From Bufo bufo (Eukaryota; Chordata; Amphibia; Anura; Bufonidae), in contig NC_053392.1 of the NCBI RefSeq assembly GCF_905171765.1, positions 450,094,722 through 450,158,721 on the forward strand: a stretch of 64,000 nt of DNA, in the 5' to 3' direction. The translations under genes and the position numbers were made by a program. Below are positions 11,988 to 23,789 of the stretch, piece after piece. The notes beneath the pieces were generated by a model that saw nothing but the letters and a program-made list of their open reading frames with translations, was not told the origin of the DNA and did not search any database. Position 1 is the stretch's first letter. Each line of letters opens with the position of its first letter.

Positions 11988-13203
11988 AAGATGTCCCTCA
12001 AAATGTAAATAAATTAATTAAAGTTAAACAAAAAGCATAGATGTGGTAGGCAATAACAAGTGCTCGGCAGCACCAAATCAGAAACCATATGTCCTACCAC
12101 AATCCGGGGGGTTCCAGTGCACATCGATGAATCCAAGAGGGAAAGCAAAAAAACATCCATCCCTGGGCTAGATGATGATGTGGTATTGAAGGACAGGGTG
12201 GGCAAAGAACTGTCCCTGATATTGCCCTACAGGGGGTGCTATTCTGGCCCTGATAGCCTAACCACAGACCACCCGCCCCGATAACAGCGACCCCATCTGG
12301 AACCTTGCCCTATATAAAAATGGCCCTAGTAAGCCCCTAGGCCCCTGACTTCCAGGTGATCACTATATAGATCTATGTTTTTTTGACTCATTATAAAAGT
12401 ATATTATAAGTATATCGCACCCCTCTGTGTATCACACATATCAATAGCACACCTATACTAGTGCTTAAAATGACATTTGTGGCCCTATTAGCTAGCATTT
12501 GGTGTCCCTAACAGCCTGTCCCTGCTCCACACAGCAACCTCTTCCTACACTGGCAAAACACTGAATATAAAATGATGGCCAGATCAGGTTTATTTATAAG
12601 GTAGGGGGTATGTTCATGTGCTGAAATGTCTCAATTGGCTGTCCTGTACCACCTGATGGATGTGTCATGGGTCAAAGTTCTTCACAATGTAAAAAAATAT
12701 GGCGGGCGCAAATTTCTCCATATGTTTGCATGTTCGGCGAATCGCGAACACGCAAAGTTCGCCGTGAAATGACCGCCGGGCGAACCGCAAGGCCATCTCT
12801 AATAATGACGTTGTCCTGTAAATAAACATGCATGAGGATCATAGTAACTTTATTTGGCATTGATCACTGGGCAGGGCTGGATAAAGTTCACTCCAGTGGT
12901 AATGGGAGATTATTGTATACATGTGTTTTGTTAGCTGGCTATGTTATTTTAAATGATAGTGGTTTCTCATCTTCCTGTATCATCACTTCCTGTATGTTTG
13001 TTACATGAAGGAAGTGGTCGGGTGAGGGGCCTGCCCCTTTCTATTGTTACACCCTTTTGTGAGTAAGAAATAATAGTGAAACAGACTGCGCAGGAAGGGA
13101 GGCAGTGCTCAGCAGAAACTCAACATGAAAATACCTTTGTCTGAGTCTTGAAGAGGTTTACCTTTCCTTGCACAAAGTCTGATGCAAGCGAATTTACACT
13201 ACA

Positions 13204-14159
13204 AACTGCACTGCTGAACAGCAAATAGGCCCTTATTTTTTTCCACTTATACACTTTTCTTCTGCCCGCACGACAAAAATGGCTTTAGAACATATAACTG
13301 CACTGATAAACGGCAAATATATATTCTTTTGCCACTAATACACAACAAAAAGGGCTTTAGAACATAACTGAAAAGCTAAACGGCAAATAATTTTTTTTTT
13401 GTGCCATTGATACACACCAAAAAGGGCTGTAATTTTTGCACTTCACCACACAACCGCTAGTAAAACCTTTTTTCCCACTAATACAAGCCAAAAAATTATT
13501 TAGAACATATAACTGCACCGTACAAGGGCAAATAAGACGTAGAAATATTTCCTTGTAATAAACCCTGTTAATGCCTGTATCAAACAGCACTTGCACCCCA
13601 ATAACAAGAACGGTTTGCTGGAATTACAGAGCTGTATAATGGCCATTTGGATCCCCAGTCAGTGTAGCAAGGTGTAATAGGATTGTTCCTATTACCCAGA
13701 CTGTAACCTCACCTACTGAACTCTATTCTACATAAATTCTGTGAAATGATTTCTCTCTATCCTTTCCTTACACCTTGAATAATCTTTCCCTGAACTTATT
13801 AATTTTTTTTTTTTTTTTTTTTAGCACAATGAAGTATTTCCTAGCACTGTCCCTAGCGCCTGCTGACATCTCTCCCTGCACTTACATTGGAAAATGGCAG
13901 AATCCAAGATGGCTGAGGCTATTTATAGGGCTGTGACATCACTGGGCTGGCTGGCTGCTCATTGGCTACATGCATAGCATTATGGGTGATCCCCGTTCCC
14001 AGAGTTCCTTGCTCCATGTCCTCACACGTGTAGCAGTGTTTTTGGGAAAAATGCGATTCGTTACCACGAAGCGTGAGGAAATTCGGATTCGGTGGGAATC
14101 AAATTTTTCCTGAAATTCGGGTTGAATTCCAGTTTGTCAACTTCGATTCGCTCATCTCT
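13204..14159 (-). other. 5' terminal region of hAT copy A
   Basis: Holds the rest of the leader array (to about 13530), a stretch shared with copy B ('ggtttgctggaattacagag' against 21540-21580), a 22-T tract at 13801-13822, the promoter-like sites, and the terminal repeat at 14141-14159. Confidence 0.8.
13919..13967 (-). promoter_or_regulatory. Candidate hAT promoter (CCAAT, CRE-like, TATA)
   Basis: On the minus strand: AGCCAAT at 13967-13961, TGATGTCA at 13941-13934, then CTATAAATAG at 13928-13919, in that order and upstream of the leader array. The same order recurs at 32660-32706 and, without the CRE-like site, in hAT copy D. This order and spacing are what an RNA polymerase II core promoter would show; activity is inferred. 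Confidence 0.55.
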
Positions 14160-15936
14160 CATAGTTACATTGTGGGGAGGTGGCAGAGGGTCAGGCAGCC
14201 CACTAGGAGAATGGGTAGAGTCTATGGCAAGTCTGCCCTTACCTGCAGCTCATAGAATGGCTGGTGCTGTTACCAAATCTATTTTGCACTATTAGTAACT
14301 AGGAGAATCATTCCAACAGAATTGCCTCACTCACTGTGTAGACAAAATTTATGCAAACTAAACCCAGTCCCTGCCTCCTAAACTTCGTGGCTCACAAGCA
14401 TTAGCATCAGAGGCGGGAAAGTGAGGGGTAAAAGTCAAAATTGCAGCCGAAGAGAACAATGTACTGCTTTTCTATTGTATTTTTCATGGTCTACAATTGT
14501 GATATCTGACGAAACAAGAGCAAATAGCAAAGACAAAAAAAAGGATATTATGTTACATTTTGTTGGTGGCTCTTTTTTGTTTGAATTCTGGGTTTAGTGT
14601 CCCTTTAACCCCTTCTACCCTAGCCTAGACCACCAAAGTTAGTGACATTGACCTTTACACTTCATTAAGTGTCAGGGAAGTTTTAATAAGTGCCAGAGAA
14701 ATTTTAAAGGAGTTATCCAATTTCTGAAACCGCACCCCATGGACCGGGCCCCTCACAGGTAATATACTTACCCCGCTCCAGGCGCTGCTCCTAGTCCCCG
14801 CATTGCCACTGCTGCTCCTCACTGTACATCAATGAAAACATCCGGTGGATCTTGTTTTTTCTTAATACAGTACACAATAAGTGAACAAGAACATTATCCA
14901 ATGGACAAAATCATGGAAAATAAACAATATCACTGATGTCCAAGATTGTCAACAGGTATCAGGAAACTTTACAATGGTTTTTATTCTCCAGTTTTCTGTC
15001 CAATGGATGCTTTTAAGAACAATGGGAATTGATGGCAGCAGTGATAATAGTAAAAATTCTAATTTTATAAACAGGTTTTGTGTATTTAACAAATGAACAA
15101 TAAACAATGGCTCATATTTACTAACGTGCAGCAATTTGGCAAAAATGGCTGTTGCTTCACATGAAAGGCGCTTGGTCTACGATGCAATTATAGCGTAAAA
15201 TTCTGTCCCAAACTAAGCCACCCATTAGTTGGTACAAAGGTTTTTAGCTTCTAGCAAGGCACCAAATTTATCATCCAATATGAGCCATTGAGATACATTT
15301 GTTGCATTGCTTGACAAACTGTCAATGTTATTACCATCTATAGAATTAGGAAATCTATATTTAAAACTGTAACACAACTGTAACACAACTGTAACTGTAA
15401 CACAATTTAGAAATGTTCACATACTAATTAATATAAGAAGTAACTCACTCAGATATGGAAGCACATTTTGGCTTTATTTTCTCACAACTGTCTGCATTTA
15501 GATTATCATCCATCAAGAAACATGATCTACTATTTTCTGTGAAGAAAAAGCAAATTGATAATTCATTACTTTATAACCATGTAGGGAATGTACTTGGAGA
15601 AAATATATATTTAACACATATACAACATTTTTAAGGCAAATTTTGAACACTGAGTCAACACCAAGAACATTTTTCACTGCCTCTATCTTCACGAATTGAG
15701 CCTCCTGATCCCGTTTTTTTTTTTTTTTTTTTTTACTACATAACTCCTATTACTGTCTGGTTAAGTATGCAGCTACATATGAAAAAAGTCAAGCTCCCTT
15801 TTTAATGCAGGACAGCAGCTGCCCACTGCTATTTTGGTTTAGTTCCACCTTCACTGTGACATCTGCAGTTTCAGAAGGAGCTTCAGTCCAAACGGATCTC
15901 AGATGGAAATGGCTCAAACAGATGCTAAATGTGCAT
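14160..15936. other. No gene seen; degraded repeat scraps
   Basis: AT-rich sequence with frames no longer than 75 codons and no family resemblance. About 14703-14800 looks like one end of the 'ggggttatcc' MITE class also seen at 19271. There is a 20-T run near 15715. Confidence 0.5.
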
Positions 15937-16378
15937 AAGGCCTCATGCACACGACCGTTGTTGTGTTCCATGTCCGTTTTCCATCATTTTCTGCGGACCC
16001 ATTGACTTTCAATGGGTCAGTTGAAAACTCGGAAAATGCACCGTTTGTCATCCACGTCTGTGATCCGTGTTTCCAGTCCGTCCAAAAAATATGACCTGTC
16101 CTATTTTTTTGACGGACAACTGTTCGTGGACCCATTCAAGTCAATGGGTCCGTGAAAAAACATAAAGGCACACAAGATTGTCATCCGCGTCCGTGATCCG
16201 TGTCCGTTTTTTTCCTATCATCTTCAAGGCAAACTTGACTTAGATTTTTTTTTTCACTTTTCATGTCTGGTGATCCTCCAAAAATCAAGGAAGACACACG
16301 GAAACAAAAACGGATTACGGAAAAACAGAGCCCCATTTTGCGGACCGTGAAAAAATACTGTCGTGTGCATGAGGCCTA
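15937..16378. mobile_element. Palindromic MITE ('aggcctcatgcacacgacc' type)
   Basis: Left end aaggcctcatgcacacgacc, right end cgtgtgcatgaggcct. Internal inverted motifs are of the type 'ggacccattgac...caatgggtc'. Non-coding. Relatives lie at 19749-20042, 45481-47268 and 47408-47704. Confidence 0.85.
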
Positions 16379-16482
16379 ACTGATGCACAGGATGTTTTTT
16401 CACTGGATCCTGTTTTTTTAATTTTATTTCTGTTCTTCTGATGGATCAGACAAATGGAAAATTAACGATGATGTGAACTCTA

Positions 16483-17525
16483 TAAACAAAATGGTATGGT
16501 GAAAAAGGTATACGTCCAAATTAATAAATCAAGCAAATATAATTAAGGACGTTAAAATTCAAAATAAAAAAAGTTTAATGATACTCAACATTAAAAATAC
16601 AAGGGGGTGTATATCCTCCAATCGTGATAGATGGATAAAATACATAGGTACAGGTATCAAGTGCAGCCTAGGGCAGTCTGTGGTGTATAATCTATGTATT
16701 GCCACAATAACACCCCTCCCTACAACGTGATTCACCTCGGGCAAACTGTGGTGTATGGTGTATTTATTATCTCAGTTAACACACAAGCCCAGCACATGGA
16801 CAAATTATTGTAATTGATCCTCAATACCAAAGGCTGTCAACCTAGTGATATCGGGGTCAAACTGGGCCATATGTAACAAAATATGTGTTGTGCCCTGGCA
16901 ACATAAGCACAGACCTCTGGGCATAGACAAAGAACCCAGTGCTAAGCACAATAAGCGTACCAATCTCGCCACTTGAAAATAATTGTCACCCAGGAGGTGG
17001 CCATGCACTTTGCCATCCACTGGGGACAGGAAAATGGTTCTACACTCACGCTAATCAATGCAACAGCTGATATGGCTCATTCACAGCCACCTATCAGCCA
17101 GGACTGGCGAGGGTGATGACAATGGAAGGCTCGACATGTTTCTGTGCTCCTGATTAGCATAGAGCACCAAAAACAAAAAGCCTGTCTAAGCTGCACTTCT
17201 CTAGTGTGAGAGTCGGCGTACTAATGTGGCTTGATGTGAGCCACGGCACTGTGATGGCCGAGAAGTGGCCGCGTGTGTGCTGCAATATAAAGGGTAAACA
17301 CCCCGCCCACAGGCGTGCCTCCGCTCGCTCAGCCAACCCGGCGAGAGACCCGGCTCTAGCATTGCCGGTCAGTTGACAAACAGGAGGAGCAAGGTACTCC
17401 CTGGGGAAAGCGCATCAGTACTGAGGTAGGTAGGAGAATTAAATGGCGACCCTATAGTAGGGACTTTTAGAGTTAGAGAACAGCCACAAGGAGTTTTGAG
17501 TTTTAACGTCCTTAATTATATTTGC
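16483..17525. mobile_element. Penelope-like insertion, 1043 bp, 15-bp duplication
   Basis: Perfect 15-bp duplication ATGATGTGAACTCTA at 16468-16482 and 17526-17540. Inside, 'aaatataattaaggacgtta' near 16540 is inverted near 17505. No coding region remains. A hammerhead-like segment sits near 17126-17160 but its core is degraded. Assignment to Penelope-like elements rests on the inverted terminal repeats, the hammerhead-like motif and similarity of layout to the insertions at 42418 and 54363. Confidence 0.65.
17126..17160 (-). ncRNA. Degraded hammerhead-like motif
   Basis: The minus strand reads ...gctaatcaggagcacag then AAACATGTCGAGC. The GAAAC-ATGTC half matches the other motifs in the window and short flanking strands (GCU/AGC) can pair, but the CUGANGA half is altered to UAAUCAG. 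Probably inactive. Confidence 0.3.
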
Positions 17526-17540
17526 ATGATGTGAACTCTA

Positions 17541-18567
17541 CCTAATATTGGTGGCCTATCTTAGGATAGACCATCAATTTTCTAGTCTGGCATTAACAAA
17601 CATATACCTCTAATGGAAGGCTGCAACATGTACATGTTGCCACTGCCTTCCAACATACAGTACTGCACTTTTTTTTTTCTTTACTGTAGCCCTCTGTACA
17701 TGACAGTGATGCAGACCACTCTTCTACAACAAAACAAAAAAACAACCTTTATGGAAAAATTGGCATAATAAAAAAATTATGTCTAAACATATCCTAAGAA
17801 GGACCAATATGGTAACAATGTGATTTCCTACAGGCAAATATATGCTGATATAAAATAGAACCTTATAATGAAGTTACCTAAAAACATCCAAGTGTTAAAA
17901 ATCCAGCTCGATTAAACGAGCTATAGCTTGAACAACTGCCATGTTTAATTCACTGCTAATTGTCGTCCTCCTGCAAATAGGACCTGCCAATCCAGTCCAA
18001 TAATCACAATAAACTGGCAAGGATGCATATATAGCCAAATTTCTTTGTTAAATATACCTCATATACAAAAATAGACGTAAAGCAACAGACGTAAAGCAGT
18101 CCATTAGTATTTGTTCATAAAAGTCCAATAACGGCGGTAGCATCTTTAATACTGTGGCATGGTGCACCATGGAGGCATATGTAGCGTGGTGCACGTCACT
18201 TGTGACATTTCAGAATTCAAACACCCTTCTCAAGCTTGAGAAAGTGTGTTTGGCTCCCAAAATTTCGCAAGAGACATGAACCTTATACCTTATGTCTGTG
18301 GAGGCTTCACTTCTGCTTTTAGCTCACAAATCACTGATGGAAATCACTGACCAAACACTGAAGTTTGAACGAGGCCTCAGAGGTGAATTTGTGAGCATGT
18401 TCCTGTGTATTGCTCCCAACTGTGTGTTTTGTCTTTAGTGTGTTAAGAGATTACATGCCTTTAGATTCAGGGACTTTAGGAGGGCACTGCATTTATTCAT
18501 TTGTCTATCAGTTTCATTGCATTGTATAATTAACCTTGTTTTTATTTTTGGTGTAATCCCCATTAGC
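17541..18567. other. No gene seen; possible old Penelope-like scrap
   Basis: No credible reading frame. Near 18200-18260 two facing segments ('cacccttctcaagc', 'gcttgagaaagtgtg') resemble the arms around decayed hammerhead motifs in other insertions, but no target duplication could be found. Confidence 0.35.
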
Positions 18568-19270
18568 AATTATGTGCTCCATGTTTGGAAGCACAGATCC
18601 TGTATCTAAATGAGCAAATTGCAACACTGAGATACATTGACAATATGGAAAGGAGTTTTCTGCTCACTGTGCAGACACTAAATGGGGTAGATGTAGGGGA
18701 AGGTGGTAGTATGAAGGAGCAGGAAAGGGAAGTAGCTAACTGAGAAACAGACAGAAGAGTGCCAGGGATGCTATCCCTGATCTCACACACCCCAACAAGT
18801 TTGCAAAGTTGGAAGGTGTCAGTTCAGCGATGGCACTACTCCAGCAAAACATGTCCTCTGCCAGTCAGGGGAATTTCAGCTCCAGTAAAGAGGGGACCAG
18901 GAGAGCAGTGCAGGTCAGACAGGTGCTGGTAGGATACTCAGTCATTAGGGGCAGGGGTATACATAGAAATCATTGGGCCCCATAGCAAGAATCTGAATTG
19001 GGCCCGCTTAACTCCGCCTCTACCCATCCCTGGCCCATCACACCTACTTTTCTGGTTCCTCCCCTGCCACACCCCCATTTGCCAATTCCGCCCCAATTTT
19101 CTGCCCTCTACCCACTACATTGTATGCCATATTAAAGTACAACTTGTCCTGCAAAAAATAAGCCCTCATACAGCTATGTGAACGGAAAAATTAAAAAGTT
19201 ATGGCTCAAGGAAAATAGGGAAGAAAAATATAAATACAAAAATGAAAAAACCTTTGGTATACTAAGGGTT

Positions 19271-19597
19271 AAAGGGGTTATCTAACCCCTATTATGCCTC
19301 CCAAAATACCCAGGCACCGCATACAGATACCGTAATACTTATGCCTGGTGGGGGGGTGCAGCCAATAGCAGGCCGTGTTGGAAATTAGCCTCCCTAGCGT
19401 CACCCGCGATGCTAGGGAGGCTTGTTCCCATTGTGGCCTGCTATTTACTGCCCCGTCGCTGGATGTTTTCATCCGCATGACGGGGGGATGCAGTGGCGGC
19501 CGTGCGGGCATTAGGAGTGATGTGTGTGTCGGGTAGTGAGGTAAGTAAGGTGCCCGGGCATTTTGGGAGGCATTATAGGAGTTGGATAACCCCTTTA
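19271..19597. mobile_element. Palindromic MITE ('aaaggggttatctaac' type)
   Basis: Left aaaggggttatctaacccct, right inverted (ggagttggataacccctttaa). The arms also pair internally ('cctccctagcgtcacccgcg' against 'gcgatgctagggagg'). Non-coding. Confidence 0.8.
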
Positions 19598-19748
19598 AAG
19601 GGTAAGTGTCATATTTTTTTTTTAAGTAATTGGCTTGGTCTCACTAAGTACGCCTTAGGTCCCTAGTCAATACTTTTCAATAGGTATTGAATTACCTAGT
19701 AATTGCAGCTTGCTCTTTGCTCCCCCAGGCATTTCAGTGGTGAAGCTA

Positions 19749-20042
19749 AAGCCTAATGCACACGTCCGTGGAACACGGACCGTGAGATACCGGCCTGGAT
19801 TCCTGCTGAGTGCAGGAGCGCACGGTATCATTGGTTGCTATGACGCTGTGCGCTTTGTGCCGCCGCTGCTGTACAGTAATACACTGGTATAGATCATAGC
19901 ATTACTGTGTATTACTGTACATCAGCGACGTCACGAAGCGCACCGCGTCATAGCAACCTATGACGCCGTACACACCTGCACTCAGCAGGAATCCAGGCCG
20001 GTATCTCACGGTCCATGTTCAATGGACGTGTGCATGAGGCTT
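19749..20042. mobile_element. Palindromic MITE ('gcctaatgcacacgtccg' type)
   Basis: Ends aagcctaatgcacacgtccg and, inverted, ggacgtgtgcatgaggctt. The arm 'gagataccggcctggattcc' is repeated inverted near 19990-20010, giving a long hairpin. Non-coding. Confidence 0.85.
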
Positions 20043-20412
20043 AAAACAGCATTGCTAGGTGTCCTCCTTCTCCCATCTTGTATATACAGAAGATGGAGGA
20101 CTTAGCAGTGGGTAGTCCTGAACGCTGCGTGCGCTTCCGTTCAACCACTGAAGTGACTTGCTTCTAGAGCGATGTAATTCCCACTCTAGGGACTAATAAA
20201 ACCCCAAGTGCTCTCTGGAGGAAGAGGGCATGTTTAACTGTGGGAAAAGCTGATTGGTTGGGGTGAGGCTGCTCGTTCTCTAGATGATGTTAGTAAATCT
20301 GCGTAGTTAGTTCACACTGTCCTGAATCCTCTATAAACCTACAGTCAGTCCCCCCCCCCCCCAAACCCTACAGAAACTCTGTTTGCTGCTGCCCTCCCCA
20401 CATCAGGAATAC

Positions 20413-20616
20413 TAGGCATGAGTGAATCGACTTCGGATGAAACATCCGAAGTCGATTCGCATAAAACTTTGTTCTAATACTGTATGGAGCAGGAGCTCTG
20501 TACAGTATTAGAATGTATTGACTCCAATGAGCTGAAGTTAAAAAAAACATTTCCTGAATTCGTTTTATGCGAATCGACTTCGGATGTTTTATCCGAAGTT
20601 GATTCGGTCATCCCTA
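20413..20616. mobile_element. Palindromic MITE ('gaatcgacttcggatg' type)
   Basis: Left 'catgagtgaatcgacttcgg', right 'gaagttgattcggtcatccc'. A second inner copy of the arms ('atccgaagtcgattcgcata') makes a double hairpin. Non-coding. Confidence 0.8.
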
Positions 20617-21659
20617 AAGAATACCCATAACTTTTTATTAAGACTGCTGTGCTCTTACTGTGGGCGGGCGGCTGACTTGCTTGTGGCACACTACAGGGGC
20701 ATTACTGTTTATTCTGGCCGGACCGGCTCTGTGTTCGGTGACCAAAGGAGCCGGAGTGCTTCTTCAGTCCGGGCTGAGGGAGTGGCTGATGACTTGAGAC
20801 TTGAGTTGAGGCAGGTGGCGGGCAGCATGTGAGCGCAGAGGACAACTACCGTGCCACTCACGCTCTTAAAGTTCTGTGTGTGCTTGAGCTGCTGTGCTGC
20901 TCCTGCTGCCTGTCAGCGATACACTGGCCAATCAACAGCAAGTTCTTTGCCCTGCTAAATTGCTAAATGCTGATTGGCTAGAGTGCAGTGCAGCAGGCAC
21001 AGTGCCTGGGAAGGAGCCTGGATCATAGACAACAGGTCAGACAGGGACAGGGTCGGAATCGGTGCTACCTGTTCACTTTTGGGTGTCGGAGGGGGCCCTG
21101 ACTGAGCATAGGAAGTTAGGAACACAAGTGGGAAGTAAATTATGAATAAAATGGCAGAGCAGAGATGTCAGGTAGGGTAGGGGGCGGGGCCTTCCATGTG
21201 CTCTGGGCCCCCCTGTTCCGCGGCCCCATAGCAGCTGCGTGGTCTGCCTATATTGGCAGTATGCCACTGATTAGGGGTACAGATAGGGCGGTCTGTCACA
21301 AGAACTGGGATAGTTAAACTGTTTGCTGTTTTCCTGGTTCTTGAGTTTGACATATTGCAGATCAGGCTGATAGACTACTGGGAAGGGAAGGTGAAGACCT
21401 AGCGGTCATAGTTGCACATTGGCACCAGGAATGATTCCACAGTATTGAAGCAGAATAGGGTTCAGTAGGGGAGTTTACAGCCTGGGTAATAGGAACAATC
21501 CTATTACACCTTGCTGCACTGACTGCGGATCCAAATTGCCATTATACAGCTCTGAAATTCCAGCAAACCGTTCTAGTTATTGGTGTGCAAGTGCTGTTTG
21601 ATACAGCCATTAACAGGATTTATTACAAGGAAATAATTCTACGTCTTATTTGTCCTTGT

Positions 21660-22050
21660 GCGGTGTAGTTATGTTCTAAAGCATTTTTGGGCTTGTATTA
21701 GTGGGAAAAAAGGGCTTATTAACTGATGTGTGGTGAAGTGAGAAGATTACAGACCTTTTTGGCGTGTATTAGTGGCACAAAAAAACGATTTGCCGTTGTG
21801 TGGTGAAGTGAAAAAATTACAGCCCTTTTTGGCGTGTATTAGTGGCTAAACAATATATATTTGCCGTTCAGCGGTGCATTTATATGTTCTAAAGCCCTTT
21901 TTGGCATGTATTAGTGGCAAAAAATATATTTGCCATTCAGCGGTGCAGTTGTATGTTCTAAAGCCCATTTTGGCGTGTATTAGTTGGAAAAAAGGGCTTA
22001 TTAGCCGTTGTGTGGTGAAGTGAGAAACTTACAGACTTTTTTGCAGTGTT
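21660..22050. repeat. Leader tandem repeats of hAT copy B
   Basis: Four to five diverged units with 'ggcgtgtattagtgg', 'tttgccgttcagcggtgca' and 'gttctaaagccc', the complement of the array at 7860-9130. Far shorter than in copy A. Confidence 0.85.
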
Positions 22051-23180
22051 TTAATTTCTATATTATTTATTTATTTGATCTAACAGTATGTCAGAGAAGT
22101 GCCAAGCCCTGCTTAGGGGAGTTGCAGAGGCCTAAATGTTTCTGGCGCAGGCACAGGTCGCAGCAGATTAAGGGGGAGTGGCAGCAGGAGTCGCAGTGAG
22201 AGGGCTAAACTCCCGGTGTCATCTAGCTGTCGTGTCTTCAGCAACAACCCAGCGGTTCTTGAATGGTTGACTCGGTTATCCACTTCGTCCCAAGTGACAT
22301 CAGACGCCCCCAGCCAAGAGTTGGTGGGTTTGTCAGACACAACCCTTAGTTGGCATGGCCCTGGAGGAGGTCCTGTGCCCTCACCTGTCCTCAACCTGCC
22401 TCTGTCCTTTTCTGTTCCCTCAGCCAGGAAAGTATTATATGCTGTGGGCTCAGCTCCACTATACAGCGAGGACAAGCTACTAGAGGACAGTCAGCAGCTA
22501 TTGGCCAGCTAAGATGTGGAGGAGACATCCGCTGTTTCCTCCGCTAGGCGGGCAAGTAGTGATGAGGAGAGTGGCGTGGGAGCTGGTTTTGCAAGCGGTC
22601 AGGCTCCTGACCCAGAGACCCTTGAGGAGGACATCAGTGACGTGCAGACAGTACTTGATGATGAAGATGTAGCTGATAACACTTGGGAGCTGGGTAAATT
22701 AGGGGCTTCATCATCATCAGGAGAAGAGGGTGGCAGAGCAGCAAGTCGCTAGCGTGGCCGGGAGTCAGCAGGATGGCAGCAGTGGGAGGTCGGTAGCCAA
22801 ACGTGCCCGGGGTAGACCACTCGCTTTGCATGAGCCTACCTGCCCAGAAAGTAGTGGTGCACGGGTTCATGGAAGCAGCGGCGGTAGCAGTCAGTCAGTG
22901 CGTAGTGTTGGGGGTAAAATCAGCTATTCGGCGGTGTGGCAGTTTTTTGTTAAACCACCGGAAGAGGAGAACATGGCCATATGTAGAATCTGTGGGCAGA
23001 AGGTGAAGCGTGGCCAGGGTGCTAATGTTGGCACCACGGCACTACGTCAACATATGCAGCGTTACCATAAAGTGGCCCAGAAGAAACGTGACTCTGATAT
23101 AGTGGTCCATCCTGCCACAGCAACCAGTAGCACAAACCCAATTTCAGGCAGTCAAGGCTCCACCACCTTAGCCGAAGGCA

Positions 23181-23753
23181 ACTGTCACGGTAGTTATGAC
23201 AAGGGAAGGAAACAGAACACTGCAAAGCAAACAAAACAACTGACTAGGCCCCAAAAGCTAGGGAACAAAGGGGTCACCTCCTAGCAATCCCTAAGAGACT
23301 TTCCCTATGCTGCTATGCCCATGTGCATGTGCATATCTCGATGGTAGATATGCACATGCCCACGTACCTAAAGCTGTAACACACTGGACCTAACCTTCAG
23401 CTGTAGGGAGAAGGAGAAGAGACAACCAGCTCCTTCCACAACTAAAGGAGCTAGCGTCACTCTAGGGGCCTAGTAAAAACAAACACAGAAGGAAAAAGGG
23501 AAAAGGACTTATCTATAGATGAGTTGGAGCAGACGATCCACCAAAACTTCCAGAGCTCAAACAAGGAAGAACTATAACCCGCAAAGGCTATAGGGAGAGG
23601 GAGGAATAAATAGCCTCACCAATAACCAAACGAACCACACCTGATGGGAGGTGGGATTCTGTTCAAACTAACAACAAAACAAACTGTCAGATCGAGTCAC
23701 GTGCAGCAATTCTGACAGATCTCCTTAGAACACCCACAGAGCAGGGTGTGACA
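23181..23753 (-). repeat. 3' LTR of the Gypsy element
   Basis: 573 bp, starting TGTCACGGTAG and ending GGGTGTGACA on the plus strand. Aligns along its whole length with the other LTR. A run of 19 C (19 G on the coding strand) adjoins its inner edge. Confidence 0.9.
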
Positions 23754-23756
23754 GTA

Positions 23757-23775
23757 CCCCCCCCCCCCCCCCCCC
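23757..23775 (-). promoter_or_regulatory. Candidate polypurine tract
   Basis: A run of 19 G on the minus strand, 3 nt from the inner edge of the 3' LTR, where plus-strand DNA priming occurs in LTR retrotransposons. A pure G run is unusual; it may have expanded by slippage after insertion. Confidence 0.6.
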
Positions 23776-23789
23776 ACGGGTGACCTCCA

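Larger units (their letters stand above)
9487..12801. mobile_element. hAT element with perfect 8-bp duplication, inside the solo LTR
   Basis: Perfect 8-bp target duplication ATAATGAC at 9479-9486 and 12802-12809. Ends are TAGTGATGGACGAACAT on the left and, inverted, TAGAGATGGCCTTGCGGTTC on the right. It carries no hAT transposase, so it is non-autonomous or internally deleted. It contains a Tc1 element (9999-11579) and a palindromic MITE (11661-11987). No host gene seen. Confidence 0.9.
9131..13203. mobile_element. Solo LTR (about 750 bp net) split by a hAT element
   Basis: Left part 9131-9486, right part 12810-13203. It starts TGTTGTGGAA and ends ACACTACA, flanked by AACT (9127-9130 and 13204-13207). 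Removing it rejoins the hAT leader repeat unit ('acatataact' + 'gcactgctgaac'). A 4-bp duplication is usual for class I endogenous retroviruses and some Gypsy elements; no internal genes remain, so the class is inferred. Confidence 0.75.
32..14159 (-). mobile_element. hAT transposon copy A (BED-finger family), heavily nested
   Basis: The left end reads TAGAGATGAGCGAA and the right end is its inverse (TTCGATTCGCTCATCTCT), giving hAT-style terminal inverted repeats. The transposase reads on the minus strand. From right to left come the 5' end with a promoter (13204-14159), a leader tandem array (7860-9130 plus 13204-13530), the N-terminal coding part (7268-7860), the C-terminal coding part (1670-3878) and a 3' tandem array (1140-1470). 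It is interrupted by solo LTRs at 2951-3619 and 9131-13203 and by a 3.4-kb block at 3879-7267 that replaced about 1.1 kb of coding sequence. The flanking 8-mers ATGACTAC and ATAGTTAC match at only 5 of 8 positions, all mismatches being transitions, so the target duplication is not proven. Order and content agree with copy B at 21440-32563. Confidence 0.85.
18952..21269. mobile_element. CAGGGG-type hAT element, 2318 bp, 8-bp duplication
   Basis: Perfect 8-bp duplication ATTAGGGG at 18944-18951 and 21270-21277. Ends are CAGGGGTATACATAG on the left and, inverted, CAGTGGCATACTGCC on the right, as in Charlie-like hAT elements. No transposase is present. It carries three MITEs (19271, 19749, 20413). 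Its excision restores the reading of the CR1 ORF1 fragment. Confidence 0.9.
18568..21440 (+). pseudogene. CR1-type ORF1 fragment split by a hAT element
   Basis: The left piece 18568-18951 reads with a C-x2-C start ('QLCAPCLEAQI') followed by a coiled-coil-like stretch, as in CR1 ORF1. The piece ending at 18951 in another frame ('VLVGYSVIRG') continues after the inserted element at 21278 with 'TDRAVCHKNWDS', 'VCCFPGS' and 'LLGREGEDLAVIV', matching the esterase-like domain of CR1 ORF1 proteins (usually VGDS...R at the start). The Gly-Asp-Ser nucleophile region is altered to GYS. It has several stops and frameshifts and is long dead. ORF1 proteins bind the LINE RNA. Confidence 0.65.

Noticed and set aside
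18200..18260. Paired hammerhead motifs in a Penelope-like remnant
   Set aside because: Resemblance is limited to a few bases around 'cttgag' and 'gaaatgtca'; no intact core, no inverted arms and no duplication.
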